DNA of 64,000 bases, from contig JACAER010000056.1 of assembly GCA_013388745.1 (NCBI GenBank), positions 54,958 to 118,957 of the forward strand, read 5' to 3'. Of this stretch, positions 1 through 7,978 are shown piece after piece. Numbering within the stretch: the stretch's first letter is position 1; each line of letters starts with the position of its first letter. The notes beneath the pieces were generated by a model that did not search any database, was not told the DNA's origin, and saw nothing but the letters and a program-made list of their open reading frames with translations. Made by a program: the position numbers and the translations under genes. The stretch is from Chloroflexota bacterium. GTDB taxonomy: Bacteria > Chloroflexota > Anaerolineae > Aggregatilineales > Phototrophicaceae.

Positions 1-768
1 CATATCGAGCAGTTGGTGGCGATGCTCTCTACAATTGACGGCATACACGAGATTGCGATGACCACCAATGGCTACCTGCTGCCGCAAAAGGCAGAACTGC
101 TGAGCAAGCAGGGTCTGAAGCGCTTAAACATCAGCCTCGACAGCCTGGATGAAGCCATCTTCAGACAGATGAATGGCGGACGCGCCGAGGTTAGCGATGT
201 CCTTAAAGGTATTGATGCGGCGGAGCGTGCAGGATTTTCGCCTCTCAAGATCAATACCGTAGTCCAGCGCGGTGTCAATGACCATACGCTGGTTGATCTT
301 GCGCTCTACTTTCGGCAGCGCGGGCATATCATCCGCTTCATCGAATTTATGGACACAGGGACGCTCAACGGCTGGAAGTACGATCACGTTCTGCTCACCG
401 ACGAACTCATCCAGCAAATTGAGCGTGTGATTCCGTTGGAACCACTCCCCGCTCAACATCATGGCGCAGTTGTCCGACGCTATCGTTACGCCGACGGCAG
501 CGGGGAGCTTGGGTTCATCACGTCCGTTTCAAATCCTTTCTGCGGCGGTTGTAACCGGCTGCGCCTTTCAGCAGAAGGGAAAATCTACACCTGTCTGTTT
601 GCCAGAAACGGAGTCGACCTGCGTGATCTGCTGCGTTCAGGGGCTTCGGATGACACCATCGTTGAACGCATTACGCAGACCTGGCAGCGCCGCACAGATC
701 GCTATTCAGAACAGCGCAGTTACGGACAGCACACTGAAAAGGTGGAAATGCACCATATCGGCGGCTAA
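1..768 (+). CDS. moaA: GTP 3',8-cyclase MoaA, C-terminal part (cut by window start)
   Basis: MoaA is a radical-SAM enzyme that starts molybdenum cofactor synthesis by converting GTP to 3',8-cyclo-GTP. The frame is open from base 1, so the N-terminus with the radical-SAM CxxxCxxC motif lies outside the window. Visible here are the barrel segment with TTNGYLLP and LNISLDSLD, and the C-terminal 4Fe-4S motif FCGGCNRLRLS followed by a third Cys in YTCLF. The protein ends in HHIGG, the conserved MoaA diglycine tail. No other molybdenum cofactor gene follows; the next gene is convergent. The family call is secure. Confidence 0.93.
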   Translation, partial: HIEQLVAMLSTIDGIHEIAMTTNGYLLPQKAELLSKQGLKRLNISLDSLDEAIFRQMNGGRAEVSDVLKGIDAAERAGFSPLKINTVVQRGVNDHTLVDLALYFRQRGHIIRFIEFMDTGTLNGWKYDHVLLTDELIQQIERVIPLEPLPAQHHGAVVRRYRYADGSGELGFITSVSNPFCGGCNRLRLSAEGKIYTCLFARNGVDLRDLLRSGASDDTIVERITQTWQRRTDRYSEQRSYGQHTEKVEMHHIGG

Positions 769-778
769 GCCATGAGCT

Positions 779-1557
779 TCAGTTCAGAATCAGCTTAAGA
801 CCTGCAACCGCCATGACGACAGCCAGTGCATAGCGTACTTGATGACTCCCCCAGCGTTTGCTGCCATATTCCGCCCGAATCCAGCCGCCGCCCGCCACCG
901 CAATCAACCAGAGCGGCAGCACGTCGGGCAGTGAACTCAGGCTGGTCGGCTGTCCCAATAATCCAGCCAGAGAGTTCACCAGAATAAACACCGATGCCAC
1001 GCCGGATGCCTGTCTGGGTTCAGCCCAGCGCATGAACAACAACAGTGGACTCAGGAAAATACCACCACCTGTGCCAGTGAGACCAGAAAGTAATCCGATA
1101 CCTGCTCCCGATAGCAATGCTGGGATGAGTGGAAGCGTGCTAACGGCTGCCGGGGCTGCTGTGCGCGTACTTCTAAACATCCGGTAAGCAGCATAGATCA
1201 AAATCAAACCGACAATGACTTTATAAGCATTTGTCGGTAGGGTGACCCCCCCCCGACAAACGCCAGTGGTATTGAAGTGAGAGCGAACGGCCAGAAAAGC
1301 GACCATGAGAAAGCCCCGGCGCGGTAGAACTTGAAAGCGGCGATACTGGCGACCAGGACATTCAAGACCAATGCCGTAGGTCGCATGGTGGCAGGTGCTA
1401 CGCCGAGCAGCGCCATCGCGGTTAGATAACCCGAAGCTCCGGCGTGTCCTACAGAAGCGTAGAGCAGCGCTGCACCCCAAAATGCAATTGCGAGAAGGAG
1501 AGCTGTGGTGATTTCCATGGAGGGTATCATAGCTGAGATTATAGACTTTTGCTGCAT
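779..1557 (-). pseudogene. TSUP (TauE/SafE) family permease, frameshifted
   Basis: TSUP permeases are multi-helix membrane exporters or importers of sulfite, sulfoacetate and related anions. The N-terminal half (about 1557-1250, with LLYASVGHAGASGYLTAM) and the C-terminal half (about 1245-779, with GLLSGLTGTGGGIFLSPLLL) lie in different frames. The frames meet at a run of nine C (nine G on the coding strand) at 1246-1254. One extra G would join IPLAFVGGG to VTLPTNAYKVIVG. The first ATG is at 1557; ATGs at 1530 and 1518 fit the first helix equally well and none has a strong ribosome site. The gene ends 11 bases after moaA, convergently. Real mutation, phase variation and sequencing error are all possible. 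Confidence 0.8.
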
Positions 1558-1664
1558 CCACGGGACAAATGTTATCTATAGCTGATGACATTCCCCACTG
1601 ATGTCTGACGGTCATCGCCGTTACCTTATATTCAGGGTCATGAATTTTGAATATGGAGCATGTC

Positions 1665-2012
1665 ATGGAGTCCTCCTACGAGCAGCTTGCCGAGCTTTTC
1701 AAAGGACTGTCACATCCCACCCGACTGCAAATCCTTGATTTGCTGCGTGAGGGGGAGATGTGTGTATGCCACATCGAAGCGGCGCTCAATAAGCGACAGG
1801 CGTATGTGTCGCAGCAGTTGATGTCGCTGCGCGAAGCCGGACTGGTTCAGAGCCGCCGTGAAGGGTTGCAGGTGTACTACTGGCTTGCAGACGCTCGATT
1901 GACGGATTTGCTGACGCTCATGCTCGGAACAAGCCGTCCGACGGTCATTCAATGCGTTGAAGGCTGTCCCTGTCCCACTTGCTCCGTCATTTCCCTCGCG
2001 CAACTTCAATGA
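1665..2012 (+). CDS. ArsR/SmtB-family metal(loid)-responsive repressor
   Basis: This is a 115-residue winged-helix repressor of the ArsR/SmtB type. It would dissociate from DNA on binding a thiophilic metal or metalloid. The start at 1665 has GGAG six bases upstream; in-frame starts at 1647 and 1653 are less well placed. Near the N-terminus is the LSHPTRLQILDLL helix, followed by MCVCHIE, the Cys pair typical of the arsenic/cadmium-sensing helix. RQAYVSQQLMSLREAGLV is the recognition region. The C-terminus has an extra CPCPTC cluster that could add ligands. It is divergent from the TSUP gene and lies 13 bases before a thioredoxin-like gene, so it probably controls both sides. Confidence 0.88.
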   Translation: MESSYEQLAELFKGLSHPTRLQILDLLREGEMCVCHIEAALNKRQAYVSQQLMSLREAGLVQSRREGLQVYYWLADARLTDLLTLMLGTSRPTVIQCVEGCPCPTCSVISLAQLQ

Positions 2013-2025
2013 AAAGGAGTTTTTC

Positions 2026-2280
2026 ATGTTAAACATCAAAGTTCTCGGCTCAGGCTGCCCCAACTGCAAACGCCTGGAATCGGAAACCCGCGCCGCACTG
2101 GATGCCGCAGGCATCGCTTATGATCTGTCAAAAGTGACCGAGTATAACGATATCGTGGCCTATGGGGTGATGAGTACGCCGGCGCTGGTCATCAATGAGA
2201 AAGTGGTGTCCAGTGGTCGCATTCCGGCGCGATCCAGGATTGTCGAGCTGGCACGCGAGGTTGAAGCAGCAGCGCAGTAG
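2026..2280 (+). CDS. Small thioredoxin-like redox protein (redox-active disulfide protein 2 type)
   Basis: This is an 84-residue single-domain thioredoxin fold. The start at 2026 is fixed by a strong AAAAGGAG site at 2012-2019. The active site is SGCPNCKRLE, the CPNC version near the N-terminus, and the cis-proline motif is STPALVIN. This MTH895/TM0996-like family often sits beside ArsR regulators and DUF318 permeases, as it does here (13 bases after arsR, 78 before the permease). It probably transfers electrons or thiol-bound metal within this locus; the substrate cannot be read from sequence. Confidence 0.88.
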   Translation: MLNIKVLGSGCPNCKRLESETRAALDAAGIAYDLSKVTEYNDIVAYGVMSTPALVINEKVVSSGRIPARSRIVELAREVEAAAQ

Positions 2281-2358
2281 CCCAGAGCGCAGGACATCCT
2301 CCGGGATGGGTTTTTATTTGCACGACCACATGCAACTTTCTGCATATTGGAGCTGTAC

Positions 2359-3675
2359 ATGCAAATCGGTGATTTGCTCCTTCAACTGCTTGAGGCGGGC
2401 TGGCTGGGACTGCTGGATTATCTGGCAGCGCATGTCCTGCTGTGTCTGGTGCCTGCCTTCTTCATCGCGGGTTATCTGTCGCTGATTCCAAAAGAAACCG
2501 TGACTCGTTATCTGGGACCGAAAACACCCAGATGGATCAGCTATCCAGCTTCGGCTGTTGGCGGATTTGTGCTGGCGGTCTGCTCCTGTACCATCCTGCC
2601 GCTGTTCGCGGGAATCTGGAAGCGCGGCGCGGGGCTGGGACCTGCCATCACCTTCCTGTTTGTGGGACCTGCCGTGAATATCCTCGCCATCAGCTATACA
2701 GGAGCAGCGATAGGCGGCGATATTGCCCTGGCGCGACTGATACTGGCAATCGCCTTCGGGATTGTCATCGGAATGATTATGGCAGCACTCTTCAACCAGC
2801 CTGAAAACCAGCTTGCACCCCAGGCCGCGATGTTTGAGCAGCAATCCACCATGCATCCCGTCCTCTGGACATTGTTCGCGCTGCTGCTGAGTGTTCTGAT
2901 TGCTGGCACCCTTCAGCTTGACCTGCTCACTGCTACGGTCTTTTCTATCACACTGCCCGTTGAACTGCCTGTCGGAGTGCAGAATGCACTGGATGCACTG
3001 CACCTCACCCTGCAAGGCGCAGTTCTCATCGGGCTGCTGGTGATCATCGCCCCGGTTGCGTGGAAAGGGTTGAACGATGTCGTGAACGGCTTCAACCGCT
3101 AGACGTGGACATCGTTGGGGCTGGTCGCAGCGACCCTGCTGCTCGCCGCACCGACTACCGCAACAGGCAGCCTGATTATCCATATCACCGGACGGTTCAT
3201 CGCTGAAATCGCGCTGTTAGCCAGTATTGGCTACATCACCGCCCGTTACCTGACGCGCGAGGAACTCGCCGATTGGTTATCTGAAACCTGGCGCTTCGTC
3301 AAACAGATTTTTCCACTGCTGCTGGTCGGCGTATTTGTCGCCGGGATGGTGCGCTCGATTGTGCCAGAGGACTGGATCCGAACGCTGGCAGGTGAAAACA
3401 CGGTCTGGGCCAATGCGCTGGGGGTGTTATTCGGCGTATTCATGTACTTCCCCACGCTGGTCGAGGTGCCGATTGCACGCATGTTTCTCGATCTGGGGAT
3501 GCACAGGGGACCACTGCTGGCGTACTTACTGGCTGATCCTGAACTCAGCCTGCAAAGCATCCTCGTCACCAGCAAAATCATGGGACGCCGGAAAACAGCC
3601 ACTTATGTCAGTTTAGTAGCGGTCTTCAGCACAATTGCTGGCTATCTGTTCGGTATGTTCCTGGCGTCAGTTTAA
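2359..3675 (+). pseudogene. DUF318/ArsP-like permease interrupted by an in-frame TAG
   Basis: This polytopic membrane protein belongs to the DUF318 (YraQ/UPF0718) permease family. The family includes ArsP, an efflux permease for trivalent organoarsenicals. The start at 2359 has GGAG six bases upstream. Motifs include VGGFVLAVCSCTILPLFAG and FLFVGPAVNILAIS in the first half, and GVFMYFPTLVEVPIARMFLDLG in the second. One TAG at 3100-3102 splits an otherwise continuous frame of 438 sense codons. The downstream part has only a poorly placed TTG at 3115 as a possible restart. Point mutation, sequencing error, or two separately translated halves are the alternatives. Confidence 0.82.
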
Positions 3676-3772
3676 CAAAGGAAACAAACAAAATGCGGTG
3701 GCAGTCAATTGACATGCAGCCTGTGTCGAACAGCACTGGGTTGTAGGTCCAGCGCAGAATTAGGTGAGGATC

Positions 3773-4694
3773 ATGAAACGCTTCACTCAACGCATTCATA
3801 TGGCAAAAATACTGCTGGGACTGCTTGTTCTACTGCTGCTCCCGATCTCAAGCCAGGCACAGCAGCCCATTGTCTATGGCGTATTCTTTTACTCCCCCAC
3901 TTGCCCGCACTGCCACGAGGTTATCACCAACCATTGGCCGGGCATTCAGGACGAATTCGGCAGCCAGCTTCAAGTGTTGTTCATTGATGTAACGACCCGT
4001 GAAGGCAGTCAACTCATGGGCACGGCGATTGCGGCAATGCATATCCCATCCAACGGTGTCCCTATGCTCATTATCGGGTCAGATGTGCTGGTTGGCTCTA
4101 TCGGTATTCCGCAGCGTGCGCCGGGTATTATTCGCGCCGGATTGAATTCAGGCGGGATAGGCTACCCACCCATCCCTGGAATAGAAGTGGTTTTTCAATG
4201 TGCTTCTGGCTGTTCAGCTTTTCCGCTCAACATCGGTTGGACAACTCGCAGACTGGTTGACTCCCCTCCTGCTTGCAGTTGGTTTGCTGGTCGCTGGCTA
4301 TCTAGCCTATATCGAAATGACTCTGGCACAGGCAACTTGTGGCGTTCTGGGAGATTGTAACGCCGTCCAGCAAAGTCCTTATGCGCGTGTCCTGGGGATT
4401 CCGGTGGGTGTTATTGGCATTCTGGGCTATCTCACGCTTCTGGTATTGTGGGGGGGGAAACGGTTTAAGAAACAGCAGTGGCTCGATGTGGCGTTATTTG
4501 TGATGGCATTGGCCGGTGTCGGGTTCTCGACTTATTTGACATTCCTGGAACCCTTTGTTATTGGGGCGAGTTGTGCCTGGTGTCTAACCTCAGCGGTTGT
4601 CATGGGCATTCTGCTCTGGATGACAGCGCCAGCCGGGTTGGATGCTCTATATGCTATGAAGCATTCCGATGACCGCCTCAAAAAATCGGTGTGA
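3773..4694 (+). pseudogene. Exported thioredoxin domain plus VKOR-like membrane oxidoreductase, frames offset
   Basis: The first part (3773 to about 4190) has a signal segment, then FYSPTCPHCHEV (CPHC active site) and the cis-Pro loop NGVPMLII. This is an exported thioredoxin/DsbA-like domain. The second part (from about 4200 in another frame) is a VKOR-like four-helix protein with loop cysteines in CGVLGDC and the CAWC active site near its end. The first frame runs 160 bases into the second as apparent nonsense. A frameshift near the T5 run at 4191-4195 therefore seems more likely than two overlapping genes. Repaired, it would be a thioredoxin-VKOR fusion in the less usual order. It would catalyse disulfide formation outside the membrane. 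Start 3773 has GAGG upstream. Confidence 0.72.
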
Positions 4695-5126
4695 GACAAC
4701 TCACAGCATCACAATTCACAGGCAGAGCAACTCCGAGGGAATGCCGGGCAGCCTGAATTTGGTCAATGATGCCAGCCGAGAGGTTCATTTTTTCCCTGTT
4801 CCGGCCAGTGGGCAAAACGTTCTGAGATGAGATGTAAAAACTTATAGTGCTGGCGGATCCTAATCCTGATGGATTGGAGCGGGTTGCTGAGGATCACGGT
4901 TTTTTGAACACTGCTCAGGCTCCGACATATACTATTTTCCCCAATTAAGCCGTTCCATTCATTGACAATGAGACTCTCAACCAAACCGGTAAATCAGAAC
5001 CCACCACGTCCAGCGAAATGATGCTGGTATAGATGTGCTGATCCCGTGGGACGGGGCACATCCTGAAGCGCTTACAGCTCGTGGATCACTCGCGACATAA
5101 GCATCGCGTTGGTGGCAAGTTCGATG
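4695..5126 (+). other. Gene-poor stretch, decayed
   Basis: I see no intact gene here. A 73-codon open frame on the minus strand at 4763-4984 has no recognisable motif and no clear ribosome site. The stretch lies directly before an insertion-sequence remnant and is probably decayed mobile or flanking DNA. Confidence 0.5.
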
Positions 5127-5270
5127 CTAGGGCAATTGCATATGGCGGGTTGGAAGAGTAAAATTGCTGACCAAAAGCGAGGTGAGCGATGTCTACTCCC
5201 CCCATGTCGAGTATTGGGTCTTAGACATTGCCTTTGGCGAGGACGAGAGCCGGGTGCGCAATTGCCCTAG
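5127..5270. repeat. 13-bp inverted repeat bounding a 144-bp segment
   Basis: CTAGGGCAATTGC at 5127-5139 and its exact reverse complement at 5258-5270 bound 144 bases. The segment contains most of a transposase C-terminal fragment. It may be a shortened insertion element or a terminal inverted repeat pair, but I see no flanking target duplication. Confidence 0.5.
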
Positions 5271-5322
5271 TATGACACCATCCCATAATGCAGTTCAAGA
5301 ATTCGTCATACTACACCGCTGA
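5131..5322 (+). mobile_element. Remnant of an ISAs1/H-repeat-type transposase (C-terminal piece)
   Basis: In frame 1 this stretch reads EYWVLDIAFGEDESRVR and then NAVQEFVILHR before a stop at 5320-5322. This matches the pattern of the C-terminal end of ISAs1-family DDE transposases (HWVLDVxFxEDxSRxR, then NxAxLRxxAL). The upstream catalytic part is missing and a stop lies at 5128-5130. The call rests on motif memory only; this is a dead fragment. Confidence 0.55.
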
Positions 5323-5544
5323 ACAGGATCGTCTCACTAACGAGATGCTGTCGCGTTTATTGCTGATGGGGCAGGACGATATTGATCGTGGGCTGGTCAT
5401 CAACTTGCCATTGGAGGTAATCTACACGATGACGTTCACCGTCGTCTTGCATCTAGCAAAATCACACATCGCCGCCGATACCAGCCTGACGCAGAGGTGC
5501 TGGATATGATCGCCGGAAGGGTTAGTCGAAGCGTGTTAGCATAG
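5288..5544 (+). pseudogene. C-terminal fragment of a TetR-family regulator
   Basis: The frame from 5288 reads NEMLSRLLLMGQDD and then LPLEVIYTMTFTVVLHLAKS, typical of a TetR ligand-binding domain. The end continues only after a frame change near 5485-5495, as DAEVLDMIAGRVSRSVLA with a stop at 5542-5544. No DNA-binding domain is present: its place is taken by the transposase remnant. The fragment stops 18 bases before a perfect palindrome, which was probably its own operator. Confidence 0.6.
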
Positions 5545-5562
5545 CTCATGTTTTTTGCGTCT

Positions 5563-5586
5563 TATAGAGTGAGCGCTCACTCTATA
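5563..5586. promoter_or_regulatory. Perfect 24-bp palindromic operator (TetR type)
   Basis: The 24 bases at 5563-5586 are a perfect palindrome with core GAGTGAGCGCTCACTC and TATA ends. The size and two-fold symmetry fit a TetR-family operator. The right arm overlaps a possible -10 (TATACT, 5583-5588) for the gene starting at 5634. The regulator gene just upstream is broken, so the operator may be orphaned or used by another TetR protein. Confidence 0.75.
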
Positions 5587-5633
5587 CTGCCCATGATGTG
5601 TGACAACAATTTAAGCCGTAGAGGAGAAGACCG

Positions 5634-7124
5634 ATGCAGGCAACAACACGCAGCAACATCCGTTTTGCGAAGCCATTAGGCTGCATCGTATGTGTGATCC
5701 TCATGATGTTGGCTGTCGCAGTCACACCCGCTGTGGCACAGGACGATGGCGAAATCATCGCCGACATCGCCGCTTTCATGCTCGACTGGCAGGTGTGGCT
5801 GTGGCGCATGGGCGAGACGGCGCCTGTGCAGCTAACCGATTTCGCCGATGAGTGGCGCGTAGGCAGCATTACTGTATCACCGGACGGATACTGGATTACC
5901 TTTCTGGCGCATACGCCGCTGGCAGAGCCGCGCCAGTATCCTGGCTACGAGCGCGATACACTCTGGCTGTACGACGTGGCGGCGGGCGACTTGCTGCGCA
6001 TTGACGGTCTGCCTGAGCCGCAGGACAGCGCAGAAGCAGGGCGCTACATGCTCGGCGCGCCGCAGTTTGCCCCGGACGGGGGCAGCCTGATGTGGCTGGA
6101 AGTGGATTGGGAGGCACAGTCTCAGCTCATCTTTTACGATCTTGTACAGCGCACACGGCGCAGCATCCCCAGTGTCGCGTCGTGGGGCTATCAGGACGGC
6201 GGCGATGTCGCCCTGCCCTACTTGCTCTGGGGCGGCGGCGGGCTGCTGAACACGGTCGGCACATTCCGCGAAGGCAGCGAACATCTGTTTGTCGAAGTGA
6301 TTGATCCGATCACTGCCAGCAAGCAGGTCTTTGATCTGTGGCAAGAAGCAATGGGCCATGATCAGTACCCGCGTGACATTACGTGGGCATATGCCTCTGC
6401 CGAAGCAGCCACAGCGCAGGTCATTGCCTTCCGACAGGGCGATGCGTGGTACGCGCTTGATCCGGTCGAGAGCATCATCACGCGCTACGCCGGCGCGCCC
6501 ACCACCACGCAGGCAGGCTTCACCGTACTCAAGCGCACGGAAACACGCGAGGATACCACGACCTACACGGTGAGGAGCCTGGCAACGGCATCCGGCGAAC
6601 CCGTCGTACTGCCGGAATGGAGCACGGGGTATACGGTCTCCACGGGCGGAAGCGGTGTATTGTTTGTCGGACCAGAAGCCATCGGTGTGTTAGAAGCGGA
6701 CGGCATACGGCTGTTTGAGCTGCCGCCAGACCCTGATCCAGAGGACGCCGACCGGCGCTTTGGCAGTCCTGCCGGGGCAGATGAGCAGGTGCGCTTTGTG
6801 GATGTTGAAGCGCTTGAAACCAGCAGCATCCCCTTTGAAACGGTCACGGCGTGTTTCCTGCCGCCGCGCCTAGAAATCGGGCAGAGCGCGGTGGTCGTCC
6901 CCGGCGCGGGCGCGAACGTGCTGCGCGAAGAAGCCGGGCTTGATGGGGCGGAAATCGGAAGCATTCCCGAAGGCGCGCAGGTGATCGTTCTCGACGGCTC
7001 GGTCTGCCGCGATGGCTACCGCTGGTGGCAGGTGGATTACGACGGGCAAATCGGCTGGACGGCAGAAGGCGACCCACAAACGGGCGACTACTGGCTGGAA
7101 GCCGTGCAAGAGGACGGGGACTAA
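5634..7124 (+). CDS. Exported beta-propeller-like protein with C-terminal SH3b domain
   Basis: This 496-residue protein begins with a signal segment (hydrophobic about 16-32, ending VTPAVAQ). A long region follows with propeller-like phrases such as VGSITVSPDGYWITFLAH and APQFAPDGGSLMWLEVDW, resembling TolB/WD-type repeats. Residues about 415-490 fit a bacterial SH3 domain (ANVLREEAGLDGAEIGSIPEG, then WWQVDYDGQIGWTAEG). Such proteins are common in Chloroflexota, are exported, and probably bind cell wall or sense ligands; I cannot give a function. Start 5634 has GAGGAGA upstream. A 24-bp operator lies 48 bases before the start, so expression is probably repressor controlled. Confidence 0.8.
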   Translation: MQATTRSNIRFAKPLGCIVCVILMMLAVAVTPAVAQDDGEIIADIAAFMLDWQVWLWRMGETAPVQLTDFADEWRVGSITVSPDGYWITFLAHTPLAEPRQYPGYERDTLWLYDVAAGDLLRIDGLPEPQDSAEAGRYMLGAPQFAPDGGSLMWLEVDWEAQSQLIFYDLVQRTRRSIPSVASWGYQDGGDVALPYLLWGGGGLLNTVGTFREGSEHLFVEVIDPITASKQVFDLWQEAMGHDQYPRDITWAYASAEAATAQVIAFRQGDAWYALDPVESIITRYAGAPTTTQAGFTVLKRTETREDTTTYTVRSLATASGEPVVLPEWSTGYTVSTGGSGVLFVGPEAIGVLEADGIRLFELPPDPDPEDADRRFGSPAGADEQVRFVDVEALETSSIPFETVTACFLPPRLEIGQSAVVVPGAGANVLREEAGLDGAEIGSIPEGAQVIVLDGSVCRDGYRWWQVDYDGQIGWTAEGDPQTGDYWLEAVQEDGD

Positions 7125-7225
7125 AAATCCCCTTCGTCAATGCCGGATCAAGGCGTTGCCGGAGCACGAGAACAGCTACGCCAGCGCCCAACCGACCTGT
7201 TTCAACCGTTCATTGGTCTGCTGCA

Positions 7226-7843
7226 TCAGGCTGTCGGCGATGATGCGCCCGGCGATAGAAAGCTGGTGAAGCCATGACAACAGAACTGAAAGCAAAACGC
7301 CGCCATCTGCTCTGGAGAATAGGGCATTCCTTCGCGCAGCCACCACGTGACAATACTCACAACAGAACTTGCCGAAGCTCGCACAAGTAAGGTTGACGAT
7401 ACAAAACCAGAGATTTCGGCAGGTAGGTTAATCTGGCGGCTGGCATAGTCTGTCATATAGTCGATAATGCGATTGCTCACATAGCCTGTCCCGCGCTCAC
7501 CGAGCAGCACTTTATACAGCGCGGCATATTGTGCGATGTGGTCAAAGAGTAATTGATACCCTTTCGCGCTTTCCAGCAAATTTATCGGGCTGGGCGATGT
7601 CTCAAACGCGGTAGTGAGTTCGCTCAACCTGCTTTCAATCGCATCGCCAAGCAGCTCCGATTTCGTCTTGTAGTGCAGGTAGAATGTGACACGGTTGACC
7701 TCTGCCCGGTCGGCGATGTCTTGGATCGTGATGGCTTCCAGATCATGACCTGCTCGGTCAGCTTCGATAATCAGGTCAAGTATTGCATCCCAGAGGAGTT
7801 TGCGAGTTCGCTTCACACGCGGATCAAGTTTAGTGGCAGACAT
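7226..7843 (-). CDS. TetR/AcrR-family transcriptional regulator
   Basis: This 205-residue regulator has an N-terminal helix-turn-helix around residues 30-65 (ITIQDIADRAEVNRVTFYLHY). Its C-terminal domain ends with WWLREGMPYSPEQMA, a common TetR_C pattern. The start at 7843 is chosen because AGAGGG lies just upstream; the open frame extends further without a site. It is divergent from an ArsM-like methyltransferase gene 135 bases away, which it probably represses together with itself. It could also act on the orphan palindrome at 5563-5586, but nothing in the sequence proves that. Confidence 0.88.
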   Translation of the reverse strand: MSATKLDPRVKRTRKLLWDAILDLIIEADRAGHDLEAITIQDIADRAEVNRVTFYLHYKTKSELLGDAIESRLSELTTAFETSPSPINLLESAKGYQLLFDHIAQYAALYKVLLGERGTGYVSNRIIDYMTDYASRQINLPAEISGFVSSTLLVRASASSVVSIVTWWLREGMPYSPEQMAAFCFQFCCHGFTSFLSPGASSPTA

Positions 7844-7864
7844 AAACCCTCTGATTAATTGACC

Positions 7865-7938
7865 TATGTTGTATAAGCGACAGAGCATCAAGGATGCTGA
7901 TTGACAACTGCCTCCTGATTGATTACTTTATCAACATA
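7865..7938. promoter_or_regulatory. Inverted repeat and promoter between tetR and the methyltransferase gene
   Basis: TATGTTG at 7865-7871 and CAACATA at 7932-7938 are inverted copies in the divergent promoter region. A plus-strand promoter fits TTGACA at 7901-7906, 17 bases, TACTTT at 7924-7929. The right arm overlaps the start region of that promoter. The left arm lies near the tetR start. This fits autoregulated TetR control, as an inference. Confidence 0.5.
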
Positions 7939-7978
7939 TCGTAAGTTGCACAACATCATGTCGTTAAAGGGGAGTGTC

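Noticed and set aside
3100..3102. Pyrrolysine or stop-codon reassignment at the TAG
   Set aside because: No pyl genes and no other in-frame TAG are seen in the window, and many genes end normally; simple mutation or error is the better explanation.
2314..3183. A 289-codon minus-strand frame opposite the ArsP-like permease
   Set aside because: Low-complexity Gln/Arg/Ser composition and exact overlap with a well-supported gene show that it is a shadow frame.
4450..4457. Run of eight G as a second frameshift site
   Set aside because: The VKOR frame reads through it correctly (LVLWGGKRFKK), so no lesion is needed here.
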